The notes beneath the pieces were generated by a model, which did not search any database, was not told the origin of the DNA, and was given only the letters and a program-made list of their open reading frames with translations. Made by a program: the position numbers and the translations under genes. Source: Hyposmocoma kahamanoa (taxonomy: Eukaryota > Arthropoda > Insecta > Lepidoptera > Cosmopterigidae). Taken from it: a stretch of 64,000 nucleotides of DNA. The stretch's first letter is position 1. Each line of letters begins with the position of its first letter. The DNA lies in assembly GCF_003589595.1 (NCBI RefSeq), contig NW_020653854.1, positions 24,814,591 through 24,878,590 on the forward strand, given 5' to 3'. Positions 44,607 through 58,400 of the stretch are shown here, in pieces.

Positions 44607-47600
44607 ATGTCTTTGTCTTCAGAAGAGTTACTGGCTATGTTAGACGAGAAGATCAAATTTGGTATAGGCCTTGGTGAAAAATTACAAGATATACGAGATG
44701 TCGATGGTATGATGAAATTGCAAAGGAAAATTCGTCAAGAAATTCAGTTTCTGAAAAGGGTAAGACAACGTTAGTTCTTTTTTCAAAAGAATTTTATAGA
44801 ATATTAATTGTTACTGATTTGGTGGCCACTACGTCCAGCAGTGACTACGTCTACGTCTTTCGGCTGAAATGATGACTATGATGAAATTCGTTTTTTTTTG
44901 TTGAAGTTATTAGATATACTCAGAAAGGCATGCAGATCAAAAAGAATTAGAATGTGTGGAATCAAATATTTTCATGTTTTTAAATGCGAAGTTTTCCTTA
45001 AACTTTTGCAAATAAAGCTGCAAACATTATCCGAACAGGTTGTTGAGCTTTATGCATCTATTAATTTATTTGCAATTTCAGCTTCAAAAATCGAAAAAGG
45101 TGAAAATTGAACAACTCTCATGTTCAAATCTCCGACACTTAGGAGCCATGGTAGATTGTGCGCTGAGGCCAGGAGTAATATCTGTATGTAAAATATTCCA
45201 CATCAATGATGAGAGTAAATTGGTCATTGATATTATCAGCGACAATGGAAAAACTTGGACTAAAGGTAAGACAAAGAAAAACAGTCATTATCAAAGGTGA
45301 AGTTAAGGGATGGCAAACTAGAGCTGAAATTATTAATCTTTTATGTTAACTTCGATACCATAAATAATAAATGATTTTAAATTAAATTATTGGTTAAGTC
45401 CATGCATTGCCTCTATAGTAAAGAAAAATTTTAGAATTCATAAATTTTTATTTATATTAATTTGAAATGCAATTAACTGTAAAGATAAAATATGAAATTC
45501 TGTTAATATTTGAATACCTGTATGCAAGTTGAATACAATATATACATATATTACTGTATTCCGGCAACATATATTCTACCACCTACTTCTAGCCTAATGT
45601 ACTACACTAATTTTCATAGTTTTATTGGTTTTTCCATACAAACTTTCATCTCCTATTTCACCCTCTTTAAGATTTATTTTTGTGACAAAAAGGAGCCTAT
45701 GTCCTTCTCCTAGGTCCTATCTACCGCTATACCAAAACCCATCAATGTTTTTATTTCTCAGTTCAATTATGTTTATTTCCCAGAATTTTTTATGTATTTG
45801 TCAACACAAATCCAAAGATATCCTTAATGCATGGTGAAGGCAGTAAGTCCAGTTTTATGAACGACAGTTTTCAGCTCTGTCATTAATTCATGTATCACAA
45901 GTCTCCCAAATAGACTTCTTCAGAACTTTCTGAGTTGCCTCATAGTACTAGACTGTACCTGAATATGCTCGAGATGTAGCCCTGATTGTACCATTAACCG
46001 ATAACTACATTTTGTATAACTTGTTCATACTTTCCATCTTCATGTATATTTTTTTCATTGTAATTTTCAAATAATTATTTTCGCAGTGATAGCACGGAAT
46101 CCGAAGTCACTGTCAGCACTAAGTTCAGGCAATGCTTCATATGGTGCTAGATCCATACTTGATCAAGCAGAGGACTATCTAGAATGTGCAAAATTATACC
46201 CATGCATGTATCAACCACCAAAGGTCAGTAAATGTTTTAACCTTATTGGCATGTTACATTTTATCATGGATTATGCTGCCATCCACTCACTAAGACGCTG
46301 TTAAGTGACAAGTGGTCAAATATCCATTGTAAATAGCTAAGATACAGAACTTAAAATTATCTTTTTAAGAACAAAGTCACTCAACGTTTCTGACATATCG
46401 AAACTTACCCTAATGTGTGCGTAGCTAAAATACCATTAAACAATTTCAATATTATGTAACTGGGTTATGGTTTGTTTATGATGTCTCAAAAAATTATTTT
46501 GTCACGCAACTGTGTTTTAGTTAATGTGAATATAGTGTTACTAGTTTAATGCTTTTATATTATTTTTTTAGGTAGTCTTTGAATTTGTAAGTGGTATAGA
46601 GGAGAGCCTTGCAAACAAATTACAAACAATAGGAGTAATAGTAAAGGGAGACACCCTGCCAGATTCACATCCTGTTGAAGACAGTGAAGATTCCTGGAAT
46701 TCAGACAACAGTGATAACAATTCCGTCCATGAAAGGTTATATCTGAAACTGTTCTTTCATCTTTTGTGGCATTGACTTGGGAAATTTTCTGTAAATTTTT
46801 CACATGCAAATAATATACGAATAATGTAATTTCCTTTCACTTTTAAAGTAATTTACTTGTGAAACTTGAATGTAAATATGTAATTATACAGGGTGATAAA
46901 AAAAACTAACCATTTTAAAGGAGCATACTGTATTATGGAAATAAAAAATAAGTGTTCGGTTTATATATTTCGGTCAAATACTTAACAAATAAATAAGTTA
47001 TGACCTCTTAAAGTTTTCCGAAAAAATTGAACAATATTGACACCAGACAAATAACAGACACTGTTGCTATAGCAACAACAAGTATGTGGGGCAGTGTTCG
47101 GAGTCAGCGCGCGAGTTTATGTATTTGACATACAACAAAGTACTAAACTAACGCGCGATGCGTGCTGGTGCTTAGGCGTCTAGACAACTCGGCGCCAATC
47201 GCTCAATTTTATTTACTATTTTGACACGCGTTAAAAATTATTGGGAAATTTTTTTTTGAAAAAATTGGGAAAATTGGGAATTCAAAAAAATGAGAAAATT
47301 TTTGTTTGTTTTATTTGACAATTTTTTTTTTAAATATTTTTATGATGTGTTATATTACTGAATATTATGCACAGAAAAAAAAATGGTTGGTGATGTTTTT
47401 ATCACCTGTATAGTAAATATCCGAATTATTTATTTGATATGTAGTAAGAAAAAGTTATAACATTGTTTATTTTTAGCTTAAACCCCCAAACAACTCTCCT
47501 ACAAGTGTCTCAATGCATAGAAGATCATCCTGAAATCACAACTCTAAACCTAGATGTTACAGCAATGATGGCGTATATAAGCAACATGACGAATGGACAC

Positions 47601-48355
47601 TGCGGATATATATTCAAGCAGGGAGTTTTGACCCAGCAAGGAGCTTGGGAGGCTGAACGACCTGTGAGACCTGTTTTGGAGAAGCTTTTTGATGGTACTT
47701 TTTTATATTGAGCAAATTGAATTACATTTTTAAATTAATCTCCTGTTTATGTACTGCAAAGTATCTTTATGTTGATTATTAATAGTTTCTTTAATAATTT
47801 CAGGGAAAACTTTGATTTGCTGTAAGACGGCATGGGATAACTTTGAGAAAATAGTTAATACTTTAGGAGGTCCTATGGAAACAAAGCGCGCAGAAGAATT
47901 GAAGCAGAGAATAAGAATATATCCAGATAATTTTGGAGGTAACGCGTCATATTTGGCATTTTCGATAATCTTTCTTATCTACCTGTAGGATCATTTCTAT
48001 GATTGTACATAATATCTGTGTAACTCACTATTTATATAGGTATCATTTGGTATCTCTTTTTAGGTCTAGATGACTATCCAAGACAAAATTTAAAAGTCAG
48101 AGGCCATGTGCGGTTAAGATCGAAAATAATTTTCAATTTTGGACATAGAATGAAGGCGCTCACTGTGTCTGCTAATGAGGGTTTTGTTAGAGCGGCAAAG
48201 CAACAGGTAACGAAATGTTTAAATATTTCACCGAATTCTGAACGAATTAAAAGAAGTTTATTCCTTTACAGGGTGTAACCTATGCGGCATTTGTACATGA
48301 ATCTCGAGCTCTCACAGAGGGAAAGGAGCCCACTGCTACTAAAATTACTTTATGA
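44607..48355 (+). CDS. UPF0415 family protein (C7orf25 homologue)
   Basis: Eight exons in phase: 44607-44759, 45082-45265, 46087-46223, 46572-46735, 47477-47694, 47804-47938, 48064-48206 and 48272-48355 (TGA). They give 405 aa against 421 in human C7orf25. Matching blocks in order: an N-terminal coiled helix (GEKLQDIRDVDGMMKLQRKI), SNLRHLGAMVD, a strand ending in GKTWTK, SYGARSILDQAEDYLECA, a short acidic spacer, NLDVTAMMAYISNM (237-250), CGYIFKQGVLTQQ, NTLGGPMETKRAEEL, and the C-terminal block MKALTVSANEGFVRAAKQQ. The family has an N-terminal DUF5614-like and a C-terminal DUF1308 region, and its biochemical function is not established. I recall DUF1308 being discussed as PIN-like, which would fit the acidic residue D239, but that is inference. 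It starts 1.74 kb from PA2G4 (head to head) and ends 1.1 kb before POLQ on the same strand. Confidence 0.88.
46895..47200. repeat. Possible transposon end beginning ACAGGGTGATAAAAAAAACT
   Basis: ATACAGGGTGATAAAAAAAA resembles the 'ACAGGGTG' ends of TA-flanked elements (compare 59922). No matching right end found, so the extent is uncertain. In intron 4 of the UPF0415 gene, which also holds T- and A-rich runs to 47400. Confidence 0.35.
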
Positions 48356-49446
48356 TATTACATTTTATTTTCTTATACATTGTATAAATTTAATTTGTCT
48401 AGGAAAAATATACACTATAATATAGTAACATCACAACTATAATGAAATTATAAAACGAAACAAGCAACAATTTGCAATATCTTTTAGTAATTGCTTGGTA
48501 ATTTTGATCTCTTATCAGCTTTTATATTACCTACCCCATTTTTTTTATTTGTATAAATGACTTCCATTTATTTCTTATTGTTTTGTAAATTAGTGATATG
48601 TGATATTAAACAAATATACTATAATTCCGTTTATCTAATGGTGTTCAATTTATTATTTTATGATAATTATATGATTTCGATTCAGCCGTTTAGGTAGGTA
48701 TCGTTAAATAATTAAAAACCTCATTTTTATTTCTTTTGCATTATGCTTAGACTACGGAAACCATTTTTTTAAAGGAATTGTGTGAGAAAACCTCAGAGCG
48801 CAGGTATTCGACAGCTATGGTCCAAAAAGTATGAAATGGAATGTCAAGCGAGATGCAGGCAAAAACAACCCCGGACGAAGTGGATCTCACCAAACGCAAG
48901 ACAGCGACATGGAAGACCCAGGAGGAGATGACGTGACGAGTTAGATGCTTATTCTATAAGAGATCATGTCCTGTAATGGCGTTAAATCCCGATGAGTAGA
49001 GAAAGAAAAGTTTTTTCCTTTGCCTTACAGTGGTATAATAATTGCCGAAAAATGAAAATGAAAACAAATATGAATCAGACGTGGGTTGGAAACAGTATTT
49101 GAGCCTTATAGGATGGAAAAAAATTGAACCGATGCCGAGTAGCCCTGCCATTTTTTTTACTTGTTTTGGTTTTCTTTGTAGTGGTTGCGAAATTTTTTTA
49201 ATGGCGATACTGTTGAGAACGTTTCGGAGATGTCAACATGATGTCAACGGTCTAATGTAATGACAGATGACAGATACAGATCAGCTGTGTTCGTTGATTT
49301 TGAAATTAAAATGAATAATGGAATTCTGCGAATTCTCTCTGAAATTAATGTAATTTCATTGGGGGCTATGTTTTTTTTTCATAATATCTTTGTTCATCCT
49401 ATTTAATGAGGTGTGATGTAGTGTCTAGTGTGTATAAGAGTGAATA
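48356..49446. other. Intergenic between UPF0415 gene and POLQ
   Basis: 3'UTR of the UPF0415 gene, a retrotransposon tail remnant (48830-49000) and the POLQ upstream region (49300-49446), which is AT-rich. No other gene. Confidence 0.5.
48830..49000 (+). mobile_element. Non-LTR retrotransposon tail remnant
   Basis: One frame reads RQRHGRPRRR, stop, RDELDAY. This matches the 'GRPRRRWRDELDA' block near the end of RTE-like ORFs. Short and broken. Confidence 0.5.
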
Positions 49447-52400
49447 ATGTCCGAGGAAATTGCGGATGTCGTAGACACGCAAGTGTTGACTGAGAACGTG
49501 GGATTTCTTGATAACTGTTTCGATACTTCATTTGCTTTACAATCTTCATTGGTTACAGTAAAGGAATATGCTGCTGAAGAGCAGTATGACTCAGCAACAG
49601 TAAAGGTATACAGGACGCAAACATCTAAGAAAATAAACACAACATTGTTATGTAAACCTCTTTCTTTAGACACCAGCATCAGTAAAAACGCAGAAATATT
49701 ATCTCAGATTGTCAGTAAAGATGAAATAAAAAATAAGAACTTAAAGGATTGGGGATTACCACAAGAAATAACTAAGAAATACAGCATGAAAGGCATAAAG
49801 GAGATGTTCGACTGGCAGGTCACCTGTTTAGGCAATTCTAAAGTACTTTTGGACTACTGTAATCTTGTGTACTCTGCTCCTACATCTGCAGGAAAGACAC
49901 TTGTAGCCGAGATACTCACTATAAAAACCATACTTGAAAGACAGAAGAAAGTAATAATAATATTACCATTTGTTTCAATAGTCAGGGAGAAGATGTTCTA
50001 TCTGCAGGATATTCTGTCAAGTTCTGGAATAAGAGTGGAAGGTTTTATGGGGGCACAGTGCCCCCCTGGAGGTTTACAGACTGTCCATGTAGCTATATGT
50101 ACTATTGAGAAGGCCAATAGCCTGGTTAACAAATTACTTGAAGACGGCAATATATCAGATTTAGGTGCAGTAATTGTGGATGAATTGCACCTACTTGGTG
50201 ATCCACATCGTGGCTACATATTGGAACTTTTATTAACAAAAATCAAATATGTGTCGTCTAGGCTAGATGACGTACTGATACAAATTGTTGGTATGTCGGC
50301 GACACTGCCTAATTTAGAAGTTTTAGCTCATTGGTTAAATGCTGAATTGTTTGTCACACAATTCAGACCAATACCTTTAGATGAATTTTGTTTAGTTGGT
50401 AACAAACTTTTTGATAAATGTGGACAACTGATGAGTACTATAGAAAATACAAAAAACTCTGAAGATAGTGATAATGTACTAAAAATTTGTCTGAATACAA
50501 TCCAAGATGGCTGTTCTGTGTTGATATTTTGCATGACAAAAAATAGGTGTGAAAACTTAGCACAGAATGTTGCTTCCTCTTTTTATAAACTTGGTTGTAG
50601 TGGGAATGAAATTGGGATGATATTGAGAAAGCAGTTAAACTCTCAAAGTATTTCAGAAGTTTTGGAGCAATTAAAAAACTGTCCTGTTGGTTTAGACCAA
50701 ATAATAAAAAACACTATTTCTTTTGGAGTAGCTTATCATCATGCAGGTTTGACTTTTGATGAAAGGGATATAATTGAAGGTGGTTTCAAATCTGGAGCGA
50801 TAAGGATTTTGATAGCCACATCCACACTTAGTTCTGGGGTGAATTTACCTGCAAGAAAGGTAATCATCAGATCTCCTGTGTTCCAAAGACAGCCCATTAA
50901 CATACTGACATATAAACAAATGATAGGCAGAGCTGGAAGAATGGGCAAAGATACAAAAGGTGAAAGCATACTGATCTGTACAGAAGCAGAGAAAAAAATA
51001 GGGTTTGACCTCATGATGGGTAATTTAGATCCTGTCAAAAGCTGTATTGAAAGCGAGGATAAGTACATGAGAGCAGTTTTAGAAATTATTGCCAGTAATA
51101 TTGCAAATACCAGAGATCACTTGGAGTTTTATTCGAAGTGTACTTTGCTGTTTACACAAAACAAAGTAACACCTTCACAAAGCTTTCTTCTTGATAATAC
51201 TCTGAAAGAATTGGAAAATTATGAACTGGTGAGAATTCAGAAAGATGAAGATGAAACTCGATATATAGCTACTGCTTTAGGCAAAGCTTGTCTATCTTCA
51301 TCTATGGCTCCAAATGACGGATTATCATTATTCTGTGAGCTACAAAAAGCAAGACAATGTTTAGTTTTGGAAACTGACCTGCATCTCATATATCTGGTGA
51401 CACCATACAGTGTAAGCAGTCAATGGGGTGAAATAGACTGGCTTCATTTGCTAACACTTTGGGAATCACTGACAAGAGCAATGAAAAGAGTAGGAGAATT
51501 GGTTGGAGTACAAGAGAGCTTCATCATTCGGTGTTTAAGGGGAACCAAAAAGATTAATGATATTCAGAATAAATTGAACATTCATAAGAGGCAAGTAAAT
51601 TCTGATGCAAATTTATAATTTATCTATCAGCTTATCTATTTAATATTGTCTATATTGTGCTATTTATTTCTAGGTTTTATACAGCTTTGGCATTACGGGA
51701 TCTCGTAAATGAAGTGCCATTATCAGAGGTGGCGACGAAGTTTCAATGTGCCCGCGGTTTCTTGCAGGGTTTGCAGCAAGCGGCTGCTACATTCGCAGGT
51801 AAATTTTCCCTGTATTGTCGATATTTACTGACTAATGTTATGTATATAAGCCAGTGAACTCATATTGTTACAATTGCTCCTTACTTTAGGGATGGTTACA
51901 GCCTTTTGCCATCAATTAGGCTGGAGATACATGGAAATGCTCATATCTCAGTTCCAAGACCGTTTGCACTTTGGTGTACATTCCGAATTGATAGAGCTCA
52001 TGAAATTGTCTACGCTAAATGGTGCGAGGGCCCGCACTCTTTTTGATGCAGGATTTGAAACAATTGCTTGTATTGCCTCCTCTGAAGCAGGATCAATTGA
52101 AAATGCTCTTTTAAAGGCTGGGCCTTTCCAAAGCGAAAAAGTGCAAGAAGGGGATGACAGCGAAGACATGATAAAACGCAAAAAAATAAAGAATATTTGG
52201 ATAACGGGAAATTGTGGTGTGACGGCGAGAGAAGCTGCTGAAAACTTAATAATCGAAGCTAGGAAATATCTTGAACTTGAGATTGGTGTTAGTGAAATTA
52301 AATGGAATAAACCTACTGTCTGTAATAAACCGATATTTAATACCCATGAAGATAACACCAAAGATGCACTGAATATGAAATTAGATGATAAGCTATTCAA

Positions 52401-55400
52401 AGATTCTAGTAGTCAACATATAATATTGTCATTGCCTCAAGAAACCAAAGATGAACCATTAACAAGAGAGACATTAGTCCCCAATTGTAGCAAAGATCCT
52501 GAACGTAATAGAACTGATGATACTTATTTAAGTGCAAATTTACGTCCCGAGGACGTAGAAGAAAAGTCAGGTAGTGAAGTGATCGAATATGTCACTTCTG
52601 ATAACATCAATGTTGACGTTGAAGTAAAACGTCCACCTAGAAAAGTAATTAAAGAAGTCAGTCTTGTAGTAAATTCTCCTATTTTAAGTGGCGCTAAAAA
52701 TATATCCTCTCAAGCTAAAAACCAATATTTAAAAGATATAAGAAACACAGGAAGCTGTCCATCTATACTTAAAGATGAAACAATATGGGGCTCAATGAAT
52801 TTTACAGAGGCTGCCATTGAAAACATTACCAAACTTCGGACATCAGAAAAAATGTTTTCACCTGACGTAAGTTTTGGAGGAGAGTTTGAAGAAAAAGCTG
52901 TGATCTCGGAAAATGTGACTGAAAAATTATCTTCCAAATCGATGTCAGTAAAAGATATTAGTCTATTTTCATCAGAGGGTGATACTTCGAGCTTGTTTGA
53001 CGAAAGTTTGCCTTTAGATGTGATTCCTAGCAAATTCTTAGATGATAAAAACATCAAAATACAACCTTCTAAGATTTTCAAACAAGAGACAATTTCAGAT
53101 TTTGTGAGCATAAATTCAAATTCAATTCTCAACGCTTTTAAATCTACTCTTCTTGACGTAGATACGGATGAAGATATTAAATTAGTGTACGAAGAGGACA
53201 ATAAAATTTCTGAAAACGAATTAGAAACAGTTTTGAATCTATCCAAAGATGCTGAAGTTATTGAAACGCAAAACATTAGTGAAACGAAAGTTAAGAATAG
53301 TTACATTAGCCCTTATAAAAGGTGTATGGAAAATAATCACAATGACTGTGTTCAATCCTTACCAAAGAAAGTAAAACTAGATAACAAATCTGCATTGAAT
53401 CATACCAGACAATTAGGAAACAAGAAATCTGATAATCCACGACTATCTTGTCAACTATCCAAAATATTTAGATTTGAAATCGGTAACAATGAAGCCAAAT
53501 GCTACGTCCTTAAGAAAAATGATATTTTAGACAACTTTGACATAATTGGAAATGTTAATGAAGCAGCTATTCATTTAGACATTATGAATGCTACAATGGC
53601 TACTAATGAAGTTATAGGAAGCAATATTATTAAACAAAGTAGACCTAAACAAAATGAATTGATACCCGTACGGTTGATTAAAGGAATAACTTTGTATTTT
53701 AGACAAGATACATGTTTTTATATAGACCTAGCTTCGTTAGAAACTTGTTTTTCTGAAGTAAAATCGAAACTAATCAATTGGTTACAAAGAAAATCAACAA
53801 AATTAAGATTAATGTATTTGAAATCTAGCTATGTCAATGTAAAGAAATGCTTTGGCGTAGATTTGTTAACCGATTGTGTGGATATTTCAATAACAGAATG
53901 GTTACTAAACAGTGATGAAAAAGTTCCAGATCTCACGTTTTTAGTAAGTAGGCCCTTTAATTTTTTGTTAATTTCAGTTTTATGTTACCAAGAATAATTA
54001 TTTGCTATATTTACGAAGCTGGAACTCATGTCTATTATCTTTATTTCAGACCAAAAAGTACTGTCACATAGATTTACAAAGCAGCTCTATAAAAATTGAT
54101 AATAAAGAGAAGAAATTTAAAAACCTTGACAATGTAGATAGTTCAATTGTAAGAACGTGGTGTATATGGAAAATTGCTGATAAACAGGAGATAGGTTTAG
54201 CTGATCAATACCAGCGTTTGCGAAGCGTTATGGGTTAGTATTGAAGATGATAATTCGGATTTAAATCGCGTGTAGGTATTTGTGTTTTCAAGTAAACTAA
54301 TGTTTTTCGGGGTCTTTACAGGTCCCATCTGGTGAGTCAGCCGTGGCTTTGGAACTTGATAAGTGCCCGAAACGTGGGTTTGAAACATCGACTTTATAAC
54401 CAGAAATAGATATTTTATAATTTATTTAAATTAATTAATTTATTTAATAATCTTTATTTTATAATAAATCACAAATTAGAAAGCTGAGATAGTACAGTAC
54501 CAACAACTGACCAATGTGTACGTCTATGTAATATTATATAGACGTACATACATAAAATATTATGCTATTATATAATATTTATTATAAAATAAAGATAATG
54601 TTATCTCTAACTATGAGGGGCTGTTCCATTCGGTGTAATTACAAAACAAATGGAATCATATTTCATCGGTAATTAAATATTAAATGTGTAATTTTTCAAT
54701 TATAGTCTATTACAGCAAAGCTCAAGTTAAACTGGTCGATTTGAAGTGAAACAATTAACGACCCCCGTCAATTGTTTCGAATTCGGGCTGGTCAATCGAA
54801 GTGTAGTTGTCACCGTAATGATTTCGCAGAATAGTTTTTAAACAAATTAAAAGACATTTCGTCTCTATTTCTGGTTATGTACTCGATGGTTTGAAATAAC
54901 AAAGAAGATAGGTACTGGATGATTTATTCATTTATTCACAATATAAGTTTACAGAGGAAACTTGTGATTGATACAAGGTTGTCATGATAAATCATCGTCA
55001 ACCCATTTGTAGTCCCATTGTTGCGCACGGGTTTCCTCACAGGCCAGGGCTTAGGGCATAGCTCGTCACGCTGGTCCAATGCGGATGAGAGACTTCACAC
55101 GTTTTCCGAATGTTGTGAACCTTCTTCGAAGTGCAGGTGCACCCAAGAGCTCAAATTACATTTTACACATAAATTCCACAAACTCAGAAGTGCGAGCCTA
55201 GATTCGAACCCACCGTCTCTGCTCGAGAGACAGTAGGTATGAACCATTAGACTACCACGGCGTCATGATAAATGATACATATAATTTCTTCTATTTCTAG
55301 TTTTTTTTATTAACGTACCTGCAATTTTATAACGGAATATTCGTATAAAAATGTTATTACCTAAATAACATTCTAAAATGTGCCTTAATTACTTACCAAC

Positions 55401-58400
55401 AAACTTCCATTAGCCAGCTGGATTTGGAGTAAAATTATAATTAACTGCGCAACTTTAAAGAACTTCTCAAAGTCATAGAAAACTTTCAGACCTCGAAATC
55501 AGAACCGCTCGCGTCCTGGCGGATTGCGAATACTACGGTCTGGCGGTAGACAAGGATCTGACGTCACAACTTTTGAATGATGTCAAAAGTTCTCAGGAAA
55601 TGCTGCAGAGACGAGCCTATCAGATGTGCGGGTACCATTTTAACTTTAACTCTTCGAAGGATGTTGCTAAGGTTTGTTATAATCTAAATAAGGCTGTAGT
55701 GTGTAGAAATATTGTATGTGGTCACGATCTATAAGAATTATTGAAAGGTCGCTATCTCAGTATGGATAGATAAACAAGTAGCGGAAATTAAGGGCGCACG
55801 CGCCATAATCGGCAATGCATTTTGACTGGCTATATCTCCCACACTTAAAGAGTATACAACCTCGAATGGCTTTACTTGATTCCGCCTAACAGTGAATGTG
55901 TTGGATCAATCATTTTGGAAAAAATGTATAATACAATTGAGGGTATACACTGATTACTATACGGTGTGAAAACACGATTCCTGGAAATATTCACGATAGA
56001 AAAAAAAACACAAACTTCACTCGAACATTTACTGGAAAATTGCTGTGTTAAATACGTACTTTACATATGCCAATGATTTTTTTTATATCAACTGAACTAA
56101 CTAAAATGCGTATAGTATACGATATACATTTTTCAAATGGGTTCAATTTCGTTTGGAAAAAAATACAATTCTGAAATACAACTTGTGACCATGCCGCTCG
56201 ACCAAGCAAAATTAATCATACTAGATATTGTAATACTGTGGTTTTAGCAGTCACACTTATAAACACGTAACGCCTTGAACGGGTTAGAAAAGTTTATCTC
56301 CTATGTTGTAAGTGTGTTTCGATACCGCTCAGTCTTTGTCATACTTTGATATTAATTTGTGAAGCGGCAGGTAGCACACAAGAATGCTTCAGCGCACTCG
56401 TGCATTACCAAGCGACAGCATGCTTACGCGCTCGCTAAGTATCAGTTAGACCAGAGGTTCTCAAACTTTTTTGTCTAGTAGACCACGTGCTCATTTCTTC
56501 TGTATATATATGGCGTGGACCCCCTGCTTTTCTTATGTACATTTTTTTTACAAATTCATCGATTTCAAATGTGTTTTTGACCGCTAACACAGTGCTACTC
56601 ACTTAGATGAGTTTTTGTGTCTCGAAATATGTGAAATTCAGTATTATGCTATTGCTGAACGTAAAATTTGAATCTCTACTACTCTACCTTTATTTTTAAA
56701 TACATTTGGCAAGTATGAAATTGTTTGAATATCGTTATTAAAATAAACTTTACGTAAATTTTTAATAGTCTTTCACGGGAAGTGAGTAGGTATTCGTTTT
56801 TCATCGACTCTGAAAAAAATACATTTTTTGAGTTAATACACTATTTATATATTAACAGTCCGACATGTTAAGTTTAAATTTTATGTAACCAAATGTTTGT
56901 TTACTGTGACATGTTTATGGTATATACATCACACGTGAATGGGTCGCACTCTCGTGGACCCCGTTTAACTTCTCACGCACTCCGTTTTTTCCTTGACGTG
57001 GACCCCTTGTATGTTCACTACTTTGGGAATTATCAGGATAGGCGGTGCAGCGCCGCACCGATACTGAAGCACGCTGATGACACTAACGAAAATAAAAAGA
57101 CTTTATTCTTCAACACTACAACGATACATAAAAAACTTTAAATAGTGGCTTAAAATAAATGGCTGTGTTGAAGAAAAAGTAACAGCCTCAGCAATTTACT
57201 GTTTTTCAGGCTTCACCTTGTATTTAATTCAGAACTCCAAGTGAAGTATATTGGTCGCTGTAGACACCGTAGTATGCAGTTTCTAATTAAATTTATAACA
57301 ATAATATCGTTTATTGCAAAACATGTTGTTATATTAGGTCTTATAGTAATATGGTAAAGTATCAAACATGTACTCTGTAAGGGCGCAGCAATGTCAATTG
57401 TTAACGTAATTATTAATCATAATATTATTACAATGAAAATAAATAAATCTAAGCAAATATATTCAAAAAGTCAATTGAAATAAAAAAAATTAAAAATAAA
57501 TCAATTTATTTATTAATAATTAATCAATTAAACATGAATTACTTATTAATTAATCGTCAAATTATCTTAGTGTTGTATAATAATTATTACATTTGTCAAT
57601 TAAATCTTCGTAATAATTGTGTTTATTTACTCCGTGATCTTATTATTCTACATTTATTTTATTAAATTACATAATTATAATGTCATATTTTTATAACACA
57701 GATAACATATTAACATTACATTTTTTTTATAACATTCTGAACAATTTTCTTCGTCACTAAAAAACATAGCATTTTGGGACAGATATTTACTAAGTTGGTT
57801 TTTCAACATTTTTAGGCTATCAATTTTAAAAGGTCAGGGAGTGCGTTATAAATTTTAATTGACATAGAATACGGACCCAAGTTGACCATTTGCAGTTTTG
57901 AAACTGTTGTTGCTAGCGTGCATTTGGGTCTTAATTTTTCTGAACGACAATACAGAGGATATCCTCTGTTTGGATGTATATACATCCAAATTATTCTTGC
58001 AATAAGACACATTTGTAAAATATGTATACATGTTAAAATCAAGATGTTATATTTGATAAAATACGATTGGCAGCTGGTAAACGAGTCTATATTGGCGAGT
58101 ATGATATATACGAATACATTTTTTCTGTAACGCAAAAAGTTTTTTTGCGTCAGTGCTGTTGCCCCACAACGCAACACCATAGCTAAGCCAGGCGTGAGCA
58201 TACGCGTAGTAAGCGCTAGTTGCTGTCTTAAGGTCAGTCGATTTTTTGAGTTCGTTCAGAGCATATGTGAAACTTGACAATTTACCAACAACTTTATTTA
58301 CATGGTCCTTCCAATTTAAATTGATGTCGATATTTATTCCTAGGAGGCAAAGTGAGTTTACACAATCAAGCGGAATGTTGTTAAATTTATAAATTAAGTT

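Noticed and set aside
49425..49679. Minus-strand open frame overlapping the POLQ start
   Set aside because: Shadow of POLQ exon 1; no family features.
51595..51600. GT donor (GTAAAT) for POLQ intron 1
   Set aside because: Using it shifts the next exon out of frame and gives a stop within 13 codons; the GC donor restores the conserved sequence.
55190..55263. Second tRNA-like sequence
   Set aside because: A and B boxes present but the acceptor stem does not pair, and it continues into a repeat body.
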